Assembly: GCF_051900535.1 (NCBI RefSeq)
Contig: NZ_JBHZGI010000008.1
Span: forward strand, 1-64,000
Source of the DNA: Frateuria_A sp051900535
GTDB lineage: Bacteria > Pseudomonadota > Gammaproteobacteria > Xanthomonadales > Rhodanobacteraceae
DNA: 64,000 bases
Direction: 5' to 3'
In this document: positions 1-8,100 of the stretch, piece after piece
How the letters are laid out: every line of letters starts with the position of its first letter
How positions within the stretch are numbered: the first letter of the stretch is position 1
Notes under the pieces: model-generated
The model's database searches: none
The model's input: the letters and a program-made list of their open reading frames with translations, nothing else
What the model was told of the DNA's origin: nothing
Program-made: the position numbers and the translations under genes

Positions 1-113
1 CAACGCGCCGCATCTTGTAGCAGCGGTAGGCCGTAGAAGTACGTAGCGATGCATGCACCAAGAAGAACCGTCACCACCAGGATCGTAAAGATGATGGGAT
101 TCTTCAGAGGCAT
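1..113 (-). CDS. Small membrane-anchored protein, first integron cassette gene (partial)
   Basis: An open frame starts with ATG at 113-111 and runs off the left edge. The visible ~37 residues begin MPLKNPIIF and form one hydrophobic segment containing LLGAC, so the product is probably membrane-anchored or a lipoprotein. The start codon lies 7 bp beyond the outermost core heptamer (GTTAGGC on this strand, 127-121), which is typical spacing for a cassette gene. No recognised family. It is called a gene because of its position and hydrophobic profile; the visible part is too short for certainty. Confidence 0.5.
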   Translation of the reverse strand, partial: MPLKNPIIFTILVVTVLLGACIATYFYGLPLLQDAAR

Positions 114-120
114 GCCTGCG

Positions 121-256
121 GCCTAACTCAAAGTAGGTTTCAGATCGGGGTGTAATCGCGCAGCCTAACGTCTGTTTGCCTACATGCCCCTTCTGGTCGA
201 GCCTACAACAATCAACGACTTCCGTGCCTGTGTGCAGCCTAATCCGGCAGCCTAAT
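121..256. other. attI: Candidate attI region with four integrase core-site heptamers
   Basis: GCCTAAC occurs at 121-127 and 163-169, and GCCTAAT at 237-243 and 250-256. Read on the minus strand these are GTTAGGC and ATTAGGC, matching or nearly matching the integron core site GTTRRRY. The outermost copy abuts the leftward cassette gene, so it is the probable insertion point; the inner ones may be the accessory integrase-binding repeats known in attI sites. I could not see a convincing cassette promoter or LexA box. Confidence 0.45.
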
Positions 257-325
257 CTGGCCGTCTTTGGTGGACGGGAGTGGACCTTGGCATCCTTTCG
301 CAAAGCGGATTGCGCGGCAAGCGCG

Positions 326-1294
326 GTGCCCGTGCAGCAACCGCGATTGCTGGACCAGGTTCGGCAGCGGGTCCGGCGGCTGGGCTTGGCCCGGAGGACT
401 GAGGAGGCGTATGTCGGTTGGGTCAGGCGGTTCATTCTGGCCAACGGCAAGCGGCACCCTGCCGAAATGGGGGCGCCGGAAATCGAGCGATTCCTGACGG
501 ACCTCGCCGTGGAGGTCGGTGTTTCTGCTTCCACGCAAAACCAGGCGTTGTCGGCCTTGCTGTTTCTCTACAAGCAGGTGCTTGGGGTCGAGCTTCCTTG
601 GCTGGATGGGATTGAACGAGCGAAAAAGCCGCAGCGGTTGCCGGTGGTGCTGACGCGGGCGGAAGTCGTCGCGTTGCTGGGCCAGCTCACGGGAACGCCA
701 TGGCTGATGGCGAGCCTGCTCTATGGCGCGGGGCTGCGCCTGATGGAATGCGTGCGCCTGCGCGTGAAGGACGTCGACTTTGGCAAGGCCGAGCTTGTCG
801 TGAGGCAGGGCAAGGGTGGCAAGGATCGACGCACCATGCTTCCCTCCACGCTCATCGCGCCCTTGCAGGCGCAGATGGACGAAGCCCGCAGGATTCATCA
901 GCGCGATCTGGATGCGGGATTCGGGAGGGTCTGGCTGCCCGATGCGCTGGCGCGCAAGTATCCGCAGGCCAATGCCGAATGGGGATGGCAGTATATATTC
1001 CCCGCGTCGGTGCGCAGCCACGATCCGCGCGACGGACGGGAGCGTCGGCATCACCTGGATGAGTCGCGCCTGCAGCGTGCGGTCAAGCAGGCGCGGTTGC
1101 GGGCGGGGCTGGCCAAGCCGGCGACCTGCCATACGTTGCGGCATTCGTTCGCCACGCATTTGCTGGAGGATGGCTATGACTTGCGCACGATCCAGGAGTT
1201 GCTGGGGCATGCCGACGTGTCGACCACTCAGATCTACACGCATGTGCTCAATCGTGGTGGGCGTGGGGTGGTGAGTCCCTTGGATCGGGGGTAG
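326..1294 (+). CDS. intI: Integron integrase (tyrosine recombinase)
   Basis: Catalyses cassette insertion and excision between attI and attC sites. The N-terminal SAM-like domain (RRTEEAYVGWVRRFI) is followed by the catalytic domain with Arg in GAGLRLMECVRLR, HTLRHSFATHL, and LGHADVSTTQIYTH carrying the His and nucleophilic Tyr. Between them is the IntI-specific insertion (ARKYPQANAEWGWQYIFPA then RRHHLDE), which separates IntI from XerC/D. The frame is open from a TTG at 176, but that extension would cover the attI repeats and does not look like IntI; GTG at 326 or 332 gives ~322 residues, the usual family length. It looks intact. No LexA box was recognised. Confidence 0.92.
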   Translation: MPVQQPRLLDQVRQRVRRLGLARRTEEAYVGWVRRFILANGKRHPAEMGAPEIERFLTDLAVEVGVSASTQNQALSALLFLYKQVLGVELPWLDGIERAKKPQRLPVVLTRAEVVALLGQLTGTPWLMASLLYGAGLRLMECVRLRVKDVDFGKAELVVRQGKGGKDRRTMLPSTLIAPLQAQMDEARRIHQRDLDAGFGRVWLPDALARKYPQANAEWGWQYIFPASVRSHDPRDGRERRHHLDESRLQRAVKQARLRAGLAKPATCHTLRHSFATHLLEDGYDLRTIQELLGHADVSTTQIYTHVLNRGGRGVVSPLDRG

Positions 1295-1334
1295 GGCTCG
1301 CAGGCCTTGCCGCGAACCCCGCCCCTCACCCCCG

Positions 1335-1357
1335 CCCTCTCTTCGCAGGAGAGAGGG
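1335..1357. terminator. Hairpin between intI and mfd
   Basis: CCCTCTCT at 1335-1342 pairs perfectly with AGAGAGGG at 1350-1357 around a 7-nt loop. It lies between two convergent genes and could end both transcripts. There is no T-run, so it may instead be a dispersed palindromic element; a related CCCCTC/GAGGGG hairpin occurs at 55247-55266. Confidence 0.4.
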
Positions 1358-1363
1358 AGTAGA

Positions 1364-4300
1364 TCAGGCGGGGCGGCGCGCGCCGAGCTGCACGAGGACT
1401 TCCTGCGCGGCGCGGATGCGCTCGGTGGCGCCGGGAAGGTCCAGCGTGATCCTGAGCTTGTCCTGGCCGTCGAGTTTGTAGACGCGGGGCTGGCTCTGGA
1501 TCAGGCGGATGATGGCCATCGGCTCGATCTCGGGCTTGTCGCGGAAAGTAATGCGGCCGCCGTTGGCGCCCAAGTCGAGTTTGCGGATGCCCAGCGGGGT
1601 GGCCATCAGCTTCAGGCTGGACAGGGCGAACAGGGTCTTGGTCGGTTCGGGCAGCAGGCCGAAGCGGTCGATCATTTCCACCTGCAGGTCGCGCAGGCCG
1701 TCCTCGTTCTTCGCGCTGGCGATGCGCTTGTAGAGGGTCAGGCGCGTGTGCACGTCGGGCAGGTAGTCGTCGGGGATCAGCGCGGGCAGGTGCAGCTCTA
1801 CTTCCGTCTCGTGCTCGGACGAGAGGTCGAAGTCGGGCACCTTGCCGCTCTTCAACGCGCGTACGGCGCGATCGAGCAGTTCGGTGTAGAGGCCGAAGCC
1901 GATTTCCTGGATCTGGCCGGATTGCTCCTCGCCGAGCAGTTCGCCGGCACCGCGGATTTCAAGGTCGTGGGTCGCCAGGGTGAAGCCCGCACCCAGCTCT
2001 TCCAGCGAGGCGAGCGCTTCCAGGCGCTTTTCGGCGTCGGCGGTGATCGATTTGCGGTCGGGCACGATCAGGTAGGCATAGGCGCGGTGGTGCGAACGGC
2101 CGACGCGGCCTCGCAGCTGGTGCAGCTGGGCCAGGCCGAAGCGGTCGGCGCGGTTGATGATGATGGTGTTGGCCGTGGGAATATCGATTCCCGTCTCAAT
2201 AATCGTGGTGCACACCAGCACGTTGAAGCGCTGGCGGTGGAAGTCGGCCATGACGCGTTCGAGCTCGCGCTCGGGCATCTGGCCGTGGGCGATGCCGATG
2301 CGCGCCTCGGGGATGAGTTCCTGGAGCTCGCGGGCGGTGCGCTCGATCGACTCGACCTCGTTGTGCAGGAAGTACACCTGGCCGCCGCGCGAAAGTTCGC
2401 GCTGGAACGCTTCGCGGATGGTCGCCGGGTCCCACACGCTGATGAACGTGCGCACGGCCATGCGGTGGGCGGGCGGGGTGGTGATGAGCGAGAGGTCGCG
2501 CAGGCCGGCCATGGCCATGTTGAGCGTACGCGGGATCGGCGTGGCGGTCATGGTGAGCAGGTCGACCTCGGCGCGCAGCTTTTTCAGCTGTTCCTTCTGG
2601 CGCACGCCGAAGCGCTGCTCCTCGTCGACGATCACCAGGCCCAGGTTCTTGAACTTGATGTCCGGCTGCAGCAGCTTGTGGGTGCCGACGATCACGTCGA
2701 TCTGGCCGTCGGCCAGGCGCTTGAGCGCCTCGTTCACTTCCTTCGTCGACTTGAAGCGAGAGAGCACGTCGACCTTCACCGGCCAGTCGGCGAAGCGGTC
2801 GGCGAAGTTGCGGTAGTGCTGCTGGGCCAACAGGGTGGTCGGTACCAGCACCGCGACCTGCTTGCCGGCGGTGGCGGCGGCAAACGCGGCGCGCAGCGCG
2901 ACTTCGGTCTTGCCGAAGCCGACGTCGCCGCAGATCACGCGGTCCATCGCGCGCGGGGCGGCCAGATCGACGAGCACGGCGTCGATGGCGTGCTCCTGGT
3001 CGGGTGTTTCCTCGAACGGAAAGCTCGTGCCGAATTCCTCGACCATGCCGCGGTCGATGTTGATCGATTCGCCGCCCCGCGCCTCGCGCTGGGCATAGAT
3101 GGCGAGCAGCTCCGCGGCGACGTCGCGGACTTTTTCGGCCGCTTTCCTGCGTGCGCGTTCCCAAGCGTCGCCGCCGAGCGAGTGCAACGGCGCCAGTTCC
3201 GGCGCAGTGCCGGAATAGCGGCTGACCAAGCCCAACTGCGCGACCGGCACGTAGAGCTTGTCGCCCTTGGCGTACTCGATGACCAGGAACTCGCCTTCCA
3301 TGCCGCCGAGCTCCATCGACACCAGGCCCTGGTAGCGGCCCACGCCATGGTCGACGTGCACGATGGGCGCGCCGACCGAAAGTTCGGTGAGGTCGCGGAT
3401 GATCGCTTCCGGATCGCGGGCGGCGCCGCGGCGGCGCTTGCGGTCGGAGCGCACGCGCTCGCCGAAGAGCTCGCGCTCGGTGAGCACGGCGATGGCCGGC
3501 TGCTTGAGCGCGAAGCCCTGTTCGAGCGGAGCGACGCTGATCGCCAGTCGCGTGGCCGCGGTCGCGAGGAAGCCGTTCCAGCCGTCCACCGCGTCGGGCC
3601 TGAGGCCGGCGGCGGCCAGTGTTTCGGCGAGCGCCTCGCGCCTGCCGGCCGAGTCCGCCGCGATCAGCACGCGGCCGGGGTAGCTTTCGAGGAAGTGGCG
3701 TAGCGAGGTGCCCGGCTCTTCGCCCTTGCGGTTGAGCGGCACCTCGGGCGCGGGCAGCGTGCCCGAGTCGATGGCGTGCTCGTGGCCGGAGGGGACCACT
3801 TCAACGCGCAGGCGCCGGTTGAGCTGCTCGCGCAGTTGCTCGGGCGAGAGGTAAAGCTCCGGCGGCGGCAGTACCGGGCGCTCGATGTCGTGCGCGCGCT
3901 GGTCGTAGCGCTCGGCGGTACTCGTCCAGAACTGGTCGGAGGCCTCGCTAGCGCCTTCCCCCAGCACGAACAGGGCGCCGTCGCCGAGGTAATCGAACAA
4001 CGTGGCGGTCTGCTTGAAAAAAAGCGGCAGGTAGTACTCGATGCCGCCGGGCGTCACGCCTTCCTTCATGTCCTGGTAGAGCGGGCAGCGGCGGATGTCG
4101 ATCGGGAAGCGCTCGCGCAGGGCGGCGCGGAAGTCCTTGGCCGCGTCCTCGGTGAGCGGGAATTCGCGCGCGGGCAGCAACTCGACCCTGTCGACCGGCT
4201 GCTGCGAGCGCTGGGTTTCCGGATCGAAGCTGCGGATCGAGTCGACCTCGTCGTCGAACAGCTCGATGCGGTAGGGCTCGGCGGTGCCCATCGGGAAGAT

Positions 4301-4819
4301 ATCGATCAAGGCGCCACGTACGGCGTAATCACCCGGTTCGGCCACCTGCGGCACGTGGCGGTAGCCGGCAGCTTCCAGGCGTCGTTGTTCGGCAGCCAGG
4401 TCGAGCTTCTGGCCCTTCGATACGACCAGGCCCGCGCCGGTGATGTGCGAGCGCGGCGCAATGCGCTGCATCAGCGTGGCCACCGGCACCACCAATACGC
4501 CGCGGGTGACCGTCGGCAGGCGGTAGAGCGTGGCGATGCGCTGGGAGACGATTTCCGGGTGCGGACTGAAGATGTCGTAGGGCAGCGTTTCCCAGTCGGG
4601 GAAATGCAGCACGGGCAGGTCGCCGGCGAAAAGGCGCAGTTCGTCTTCCAGCGCGGAAGCCCGCTGGGTGTCGCGCGTGACCGCCACCAGCAGGCCGGCG
4701 TGGTCGCGCGCCGCTTCGGCGATCAGCAGGGCGCGCGACGAGCCGTGGGGCGAGGTCCAGAAGCGGCGCTGCTTGGGAGTGGTGGGGAGGGGCGGGTGGG
4801 GAATCGGGGGCATGGGCAT
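1364..4819 (-). CDS. mfd: Transcription-repair coupling factor Mfd
   Basis: ATP-dependent translocase that removes RNA polymerase stalled at DNA lesions and recruits UvrA. At 1151 residues it is full length. The UvrB-like N-terminal module is followed by the CarD-like RNA polymerase interaction domain (VDHGVGRYQGL, ~490), then the RecG-like motor: Walker A CGDVGFGKTEVA (~635), DEEQRFG (~733), and motif VI LRGRVGRSHHRAY (~908), with the C-terminal autoinhibitory domain after residue ~1000. Two in-frame ATGs (4819, 4813) could serve as start. The gene stands alone, convergent with intI. Long open frames on the opposite strand here are shadows of its biased codon use. Confidence 0.98.
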   Translation of the reverse strand: MPMPPIPHPPLPTTPKQRRFWTSPHGSSRALLIAEAARDHAGLLVAVTRDTQRASALEDELRLFAGDLPVLHFPDWETLPYDIFSPHPEIVSQRIATLYRLPTVTRGVLVVPVATLMQRIAPRSHITGAGLVVSKGQKLDLAAEQRRLEAAGYRHVPQVAEPGDYAVRGALIDIFPMGTAEPYRIELFDDEVDSIRSFDPETQRSQQPVDRVELLPAREFPLTEDAAKDFRAALRERFPIDIRRCPLYQDMKEGVTPGGIEYYLPLFFKQTATLFDYLGDGALFVLGEGASEASDQFWTSTAERYDQRAHDIERPVLPPPELYLSPEQLREQLNRRLRVEVVPSGHEHAIDSGTLPAPEVPLNRKGEEPGTSLRHFLESYPGRVLIAADSAGRREALAETLAAAGLRPDAVDGWNGFLATAATRLAISVAPLEQGFALKQPAIAVLTERELFGERVRSDRKRRRGAARDPEAIIRDLTELSVGAPIVHVDHGVGRYQGLVSMELGGMEGEFLVIEYAKGDKLYVPVAQLGLVSRYSGTAPELAPLHSLGGDAWERARRKAAEKVRDVAAELLAIYAQREARGGESINIDRGMVEEFGTSFPFEETPDQEHAIDAVLVDLAAPRAMDRVICGDVGFGKTEVALRAAFAAATAGKQVAVLVPTTLLAQQHYRNFADRFADWPVKVDVLSRFKSTKEVNEALKRLADGQIDVIVGTHKLLQPDIKFKNLGLVIVDEEQRFGVRQKEQLKKLRAEVDLLTMTATPIPRTLNMAMAGLRDLSLITTPPAHRMAVRTFISVWDPATIREAFQRELSRGGQVYFLHNEVESIERTARELQELIPEARIGIAHGQMPERELERVMADFHRQRFNVLVCTTIIETGIDIPTANTIIINRADRFGLAQLHQLRGRVGRSHHRAYAYLIVPDRKSITADAEKRLEALASLEELGAGFTLATHDLEIRGAGELLGEEQSGQIQEIGFGLYTELLDRAVRALKSGKVPDFDLSSEHETEVELHLPALIPDDYLPDVHTRLTLYKRIASAKNEDGLRDLQVEMIDRFGLLPEPTKTLFALSSLKLMATPLGIRKLDLGANGGRITFRDKPEIEPMAIIRLIQSQPRVYKLDGQDKLRITLDLPGATERIRAAQEVLVQLGARRPA

Positions 4820-4982
4820 GCTTGTCGCGCCGGGAAATCGCGGCGGAAAGCAGGGGAGTTTAGCGCGGACGGTCGTGGCTGCCGTGCAGGTGGCGCGTCG
4901 CCATCGCAGGAACCCCCTTGTGGGCGGTGCTCAGTGCATCGGCCAGAAGCATCGCCCCCAAGAAGGTTCCTGCCAGAGCCGT

Positions 4983-5013
4983 TGAACGACGCGGTGCGGT
5001 GAGGCGTCGTTCA
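4983..5013 (-). terminator. Hairpin at the end of the GNAT gene
   Basis: TGAACGACGC (4983-4992) and GCGTCGTTCA (5004-5013) form a perfect 10-bp stem with an 11-nt loop. The stem includes the stop codon of the minus-strand GNAT gene. No T-run follows, so termination is uncertain. Confidence 0.4.
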
Positions 5014-5625
5014 GAGGCGCAAGGTGTTCTGCGCCACGCCGGGCTCGTCCGGCACCATACGCGAGGTAAAACCAAGTTCGCTGCACAGGCGCAGCATCGG
5101 GCGGTTCTCCACCAGGACATAGCCCCAGATCTCGGCCAGTCCGCGCTCGCGGCAGGTGGCGACCAGGCGACGCATCAGTTCGGCACCCAGGCCCAGGCGC
5201 GTCCATTCGCGCTCGACCAGCACGGAGAATTCGGCAGTGTCGGCGGCCACGTCGATGAATACGCGGCCCACGCCACGCAACTCCGCTGGCGACACGCCGT
5301 CGTCGACCAGCACGAAAGCCGCTTCGGTTTCCGGATCGATGTGGCACAGCCGCTGCGCCATCGGTTCGGGAAGCTCGGTCAACGAGTGCAGGAAGCGGCG
5401 GCGGATGTCCTCGGCCGGCAGACGCGTAAAGCATCGGCGCAGCGCCGCGACGTCGCCCGGTTCGATGGGACGCACCTGCAACAGGCGCCCGTCGCGTGTG
5501 GCGACGGGTTCTCCGGTGCTCGGCAGCGCCTCGGAGCGGGCGAAGCGCTGGTTGCTTCGTGGGGGCAGCGGAGTGCTACGGGTGGGGCTGGAGAAGTCGA
5601 TGGCGGGCTGGATGGTCATGTCCAT
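5011..5625 (-). CDS. GNAT family N-acetyltransferase, Pat-like
   Basis: A 204-residue protein with a single GNAT domain from about residue 48. Features are VRPIEPGDVAALRRCFTRL, a region resembling the acetyltransferase domain of protein lysine acetyltransferases (EDIRRRFLHS), and the acetyl-CoA loop TRLGLGAELMRRLV. The ~45-residue N-terminus has no recognisable domain. In Pat/Pka enzymes this domain is fused to an acyl-CoA synthetase-like part, absent here, so this is a free-standing form. The substrate cannot be told from sequence. Two nearby ATGs (5625, 5619) are possible starts. Confidence 0.85.
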   Translation of the reverse strand: MDMTIQPAIDFSSPTRSTPLPPRSNQRFARSEALPSTGEPVATRDGRLLQVRPIEPGDVAALRRCFTRLPAEDIRRRFLHSLTELPEPMAQRLCHIDPETEAAFVLVDDGVSPAELRGVGRVFIDVAADTAEFSVLVEREWTRLGLGAELMRRLVATCRERGLAEIWGYVLVENRPMLRLCSELGFTSRMVPDEPGVAQNTLRL

Positions 5626-5810
5626 ACTGTAGCGTATTTTTGCGCTGCAGCATGCGTGCGCAGCGCCGGGTGGGCGCTGTTATCCGTGACCCGATGCGCA
5701 GCCAACGTGAACAGGCAGGCGGGTGCCTGTGGGTAGCTTGCGGCGTTGCCGCAGGTGAAGTCCGGGTGCCGGGGCGCATCCTGTGTGCGGGCCGCGCAGC
5801 TGCGGGAGGG

Positions 5811-5840
5811 CCGCGGTCGCGCACAGGTGCGCTCCTGCAG
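5811..5840 (-). repeat. REP-like palindromic unit, family A
   Basis: On the minus strand this reads CTGCAGGAGCGCACCTGTGC followed by GCGACCGCGG, a palindrome with a conserved GGAGCGC head. The same unit recurs at 17450, 29288, 29341, 56674 and 56710. It lies in the 250-bp space between the GNAT gene and phoH, which otherwise holds nothing I can assign. Confidence 0.65.
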
Positions 5841-5872
5841 TGGGGCGGCGGGCCGGCGAGCCCGCCCCCGGA

Positions 5873-7252
5873 TCAAAGTGCTTCGGAGGCGAAGTCGGCC
5901 AGCCGCGAGCGCTCGCCCCGCCTGAGCGTGATGTGCGCCGAATGCTCCCAGTTCTTGAAGCGGTCCACCGCGTAGGTCAGGCCCGAGGTGGTTTCGGTGA
6001 GGTAGGGCGTGTCGATCTGCTCGACGTTGCCCAGGCAAACGATCTTGGTGCCGGGGCCGGCACGGGTGATAAGCGTCTTCATTTGCTTGGGCGTGAGGTT
6101 CTGCGCCTCGTCGATGATCAGGTAGCGCGAGAGGAAGGTGCGTCCGCGCATGAAGTTGAGCGAGCGGATCTTGATGCGCGAGGCGAGCAGGTCGTTGGTG
6201 GCCTGGCGTCCCCAGGAGCCACCTTCCTCGGGATTGGCGAGCACCTCGAGGTTGTCGGTGAGCGCGCCCATCCACGGCGTCATCTTTTCTTCCTCGGTGC
6301 CGGGCAGGAAGCCGATGTCTTCGCCGACCGAAACCGTGGCGCGGGTCATGATGATCTCGCGGTAGCGCTGCTGGTCCATGACCTGCGCAAGACCGGCGGC
6401 GAGCGCCAGCAGCGTCTTGCCGGTGCCGGCGGTGCCGAGCAGCGTGACGAAGTCGACGTCCGGGTCCATCAGCACATTCAGCGCGAAGTTCTGTTCGCGG
6501 TTGCGTGCGGCGATGCCCCAGACGCTGTGGCTGGGATGGCTGTGGTCGTCCAGCAGCACCAGCGTGGCCTGCTCCTCGTCCACGTGCATCACGCGCAGCT
6601 CGACACTGTTTTCGCCTGGCAGGAACAGGCACTGGTTGGGATGCCAGTCCTCGTCCTCGCGGTGGTCGACCTTGTAGAACGTCCGGCCGCGCTCGGACCA
6701 GGACTGCACTTCAGGATGACGGTCCCAGAAATCCTCCGGGAGTCCGGTCGAACCGGTGTAGAGCAGTGCGAAATCGTCCAGCGCGCGGTCGTTCTCGTAG
6801 TCCTCCGCATCGATGCCGTAGATCTTGGCCTTGATGCGCAGGTTGATGTCCTTGGTGACCAGGATCACCTGGCGGTCCGGGTGCTGGTCGCGCAGCTCGA
6901 TCACCGCCGACAGGATCAGGTTGTCCGCCTTGCCGTGGCCGGCGGTCGCGCGCTGCTGGAAGTACAGCTTGCCCACCGCGCCACCGCGCTTGAGGTTCAC
7001 GCCCTCGGGATTGGACAGCTCAAGCCCGTTGCTGATGCCGTGCCCGTTGCCGCGCACGATCAGCTCGTTGAGGAAGCGGCTGACCTGCCGACCGTTGCGC
7101 GAGACTTCCGAGGCACCCTTCTTCTTTTCGTCCAGTTCCTCCAGCACGGTCATGGGAATGAACACGTCGTGTTCCTCGAAGCGGAACAGCGAGGTGGGGT
7201 CGTGCAACAGCACATTGGTGTCGAGTGCGTAGATTCGCTTGCTTCCGGTCAT
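5873..7252 (-). CDS. phoH: PhoH family protein with N-terminal PIN domain
   Basis: A 459-residue fusion. The PIN ribonuclease-like domain starts at residue 7 (YALDTNVLLHD, with further acidic residues such as TVLEELDEKK). The PhoH ATPase carries Walker A GTAGTGKTLLALAAG (~270) and Walker B YLIIDEAQNLTP (~378). Related PhoH2 proteins are RNA helicase/ribonucleases; the cellular role here is inferred only from the domains. The start was set at 7252 because the PIN domain begins there; the frame stays open to 7411, but that extension is low-complexity and crosses the bcp terminator. Confidence 0.93.
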   Translation of the reverse strand: MTGSKRIYALDTNVLLHDPTSLFRFEEHDVFIPMTVLEELDEKKKGASEVSRNGRQVSRFLNELIVRGNGHGISNGLELSNPEGVNLKRGGAVGKLYFQQRATAGHGKADNLILSAVIELRDQHPDRQVILVTKDINLRIKAKIYGIDAEDYENDRALDDFALLYTGSTGLPEDFWDRHPEVQSWSERGRTFYKVDHREDEDWHPNQCLFLPGENSVELRVMHVDEEQATLVLLDDHSHPSHSVWGIAARNREQNFALNVLMDPDVDFVTLLGTAGTGKTLLALAAGLAQVMDQQRYREIIMTRATVSVGEDIGFLPGTEEEKMTPWMGALTDNLEVLANPEEGGSWGRQATNDLLASRIKIRSLNFMRGRTFLSRYLIIDEAQNLTPKQMKTLITRAGPGTKIVCLGNVEQIDTPYLTETTSGLTYAVDRFKNWEHSAHITLRRGERSRLADFASEAL

Positions 7253-7281
7253 GCGGAAGAGGCCTCGCTTCTGGTCGGACC

Positions 7282-7318
7282 AAAGAAAAGCGGCCTGGAC
7301 CGAAGGGTCGCAGGCCGC
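7282..7318 (-). terminator. Rho-independent terminator of bcp
   Basis: On the minus strand, GCGGCCTG and CAGGCCGC form an 8-bp stem (7290-7297 with 7311-7318) and are followed by TTTTCTTT. It lies 56 bp past the bcp stop codon and separates bcp from phoH. Confidence 0.8.
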
Positions 7319-7373
7319 CGGATGGCACGGCTCGCCGCCGTGCAAAGGGAGTGCTGGGAAATGAAGGAGTGCT

Positions 7374-7835
7374 TCACTTGGGTGGGATGGCGTCCAGTAC
7401 GGCCTGGGCATGGCCCGGGACTTTCACGCCGCGCCACTCCTGCGCGAGATGGCCCTTGGGGTCGATCAGAAAAGTGCTGCGCACGATCCCCAGGTGGGTC
7501 TTGCCGTAGAGCATCTTCTCGTGGATCACGTCGAAGGCCTTGCACCAGGTTTCGTCGGTGTCGGCGATCAGCGGAAAGGGCAGGGCCTGCTTGTCGGCGA
7601 AGTTGGCATGCGACGTGACCGAGTCACGCGAAACGCCGACGATCTCGGCATTGCGCTTGCGGAAGTCGTCGTAGAGGTCCCGGAAATCCTGCGCTTCTGT
7701 GGTGCAGCCGGGGGTGGAGTCCTTGGGATAGAAGTAGATCACCACCCAACGGCCTTCGAGTTCGGAAAGTTCCAACTCGATGTCGTCGCCAGTGGTGCCG
7801 ATCAGAGGGGGAATCGGTTTGCCGATTTCGGGCAT
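7374..7835 (-). CDS. bcp: Thioredoxin-dependent peroxiredoxin (PrxQ/BCP)
   Basis: Reduces hydrogen peroxide and organic hydroperoxides through the peroxidatic Cys44 in STPGCTTEA. The family resolving cysteine five residues later (Cys50 of E. coli BCP) is Gln49 here, and the alternative resolving position used in xanthomonad PrxQ (NFC) reads NFA at residue 80. The only other cysteine is Cys98. The enzyme may therefore work as a 1-Cys form or resolve through Cys98. At 153 residues it has normal length. GGAG lies 7 bp upstream of ATG 7835, which decides the start. A strong terminator follows. Upstream is gcvR, as in many proteobacteria. Confidence 0.95.
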   Translation of the reverse strand: MPEIGKPIPPLIGTTGDDIELELSELEGRWVVIYFYPKDSTPGCTTEAQDFRDLYDDFRKRNAEIVGVSRDSVTSHANFADKQALPFPLIADTDETWCKAFDVIHEKMLYGKTHLGIVRSTFLIDPKGHLAQEWRGVKVPGHAQAVLDAIPPK

Positions 7836-8100
7836 GGGGTCTCCGCGAGGTCGGTCGAAGTACGGGCGCGCCGTGCGCCTTCGGGCGAAGACTAGCGCGC
7901 TCGCGGTGGCATGCAACAGGGTTGCCGGCGGCGGCGACTCGCGCGATGCTTGGGGCTTGCCGGGGCGACGTGTTTGTGCACGATGACGAGCCCTTGCGGG
8001 AGCCCCTCGTGCGTGACGGCAACGGCTTCGACAGTCGCGTGCATGGCCCTCGCGCCAGCCGGCGCTCGCGAGACCGCTCTCCCGCACATCGATGGTGCAG

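Larger units (their letters stand above)
1..1294. mobile_element. Chromosomal integron, integrase-proximal end (partial)
   Basis: Three parts are in the expected order: a leftward small gene at 1-113, core-site heptamers at 121-256, and a rightward integron-type integrase. In known integrons the integrase gene reads away from the cassette array and attI lies at its 5' end, which is the arrangement here. The array itself lies beyond the left edge, so cassette number and attC sites cannot be seen. Sedentary integrons of this kind are common in xanthomonads, usually next to ilvD; the neighbour here on the integrase side is mfd. Confidence 0.7.

Noticed and set aside
176..325. N-terminal extension of the integrase from TTG 176
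   Set aside because: It covers the attI-like repeats, has no resemblance to IntI proteins, and would make the protein ~50 residues too long.
1307..3703. 798-codon open frame on the plus strand
   Set aside because: It is antisense to mfd, whose domains are unmistakable; GC-rich codon bias leaves the opposite strand open.
5783..7618. 611-codon plus-strand open frame
   Set aside because: Antisense to phoH and part of bcp; composition is Val/Gln/His-rich as expected of a shadow frame.
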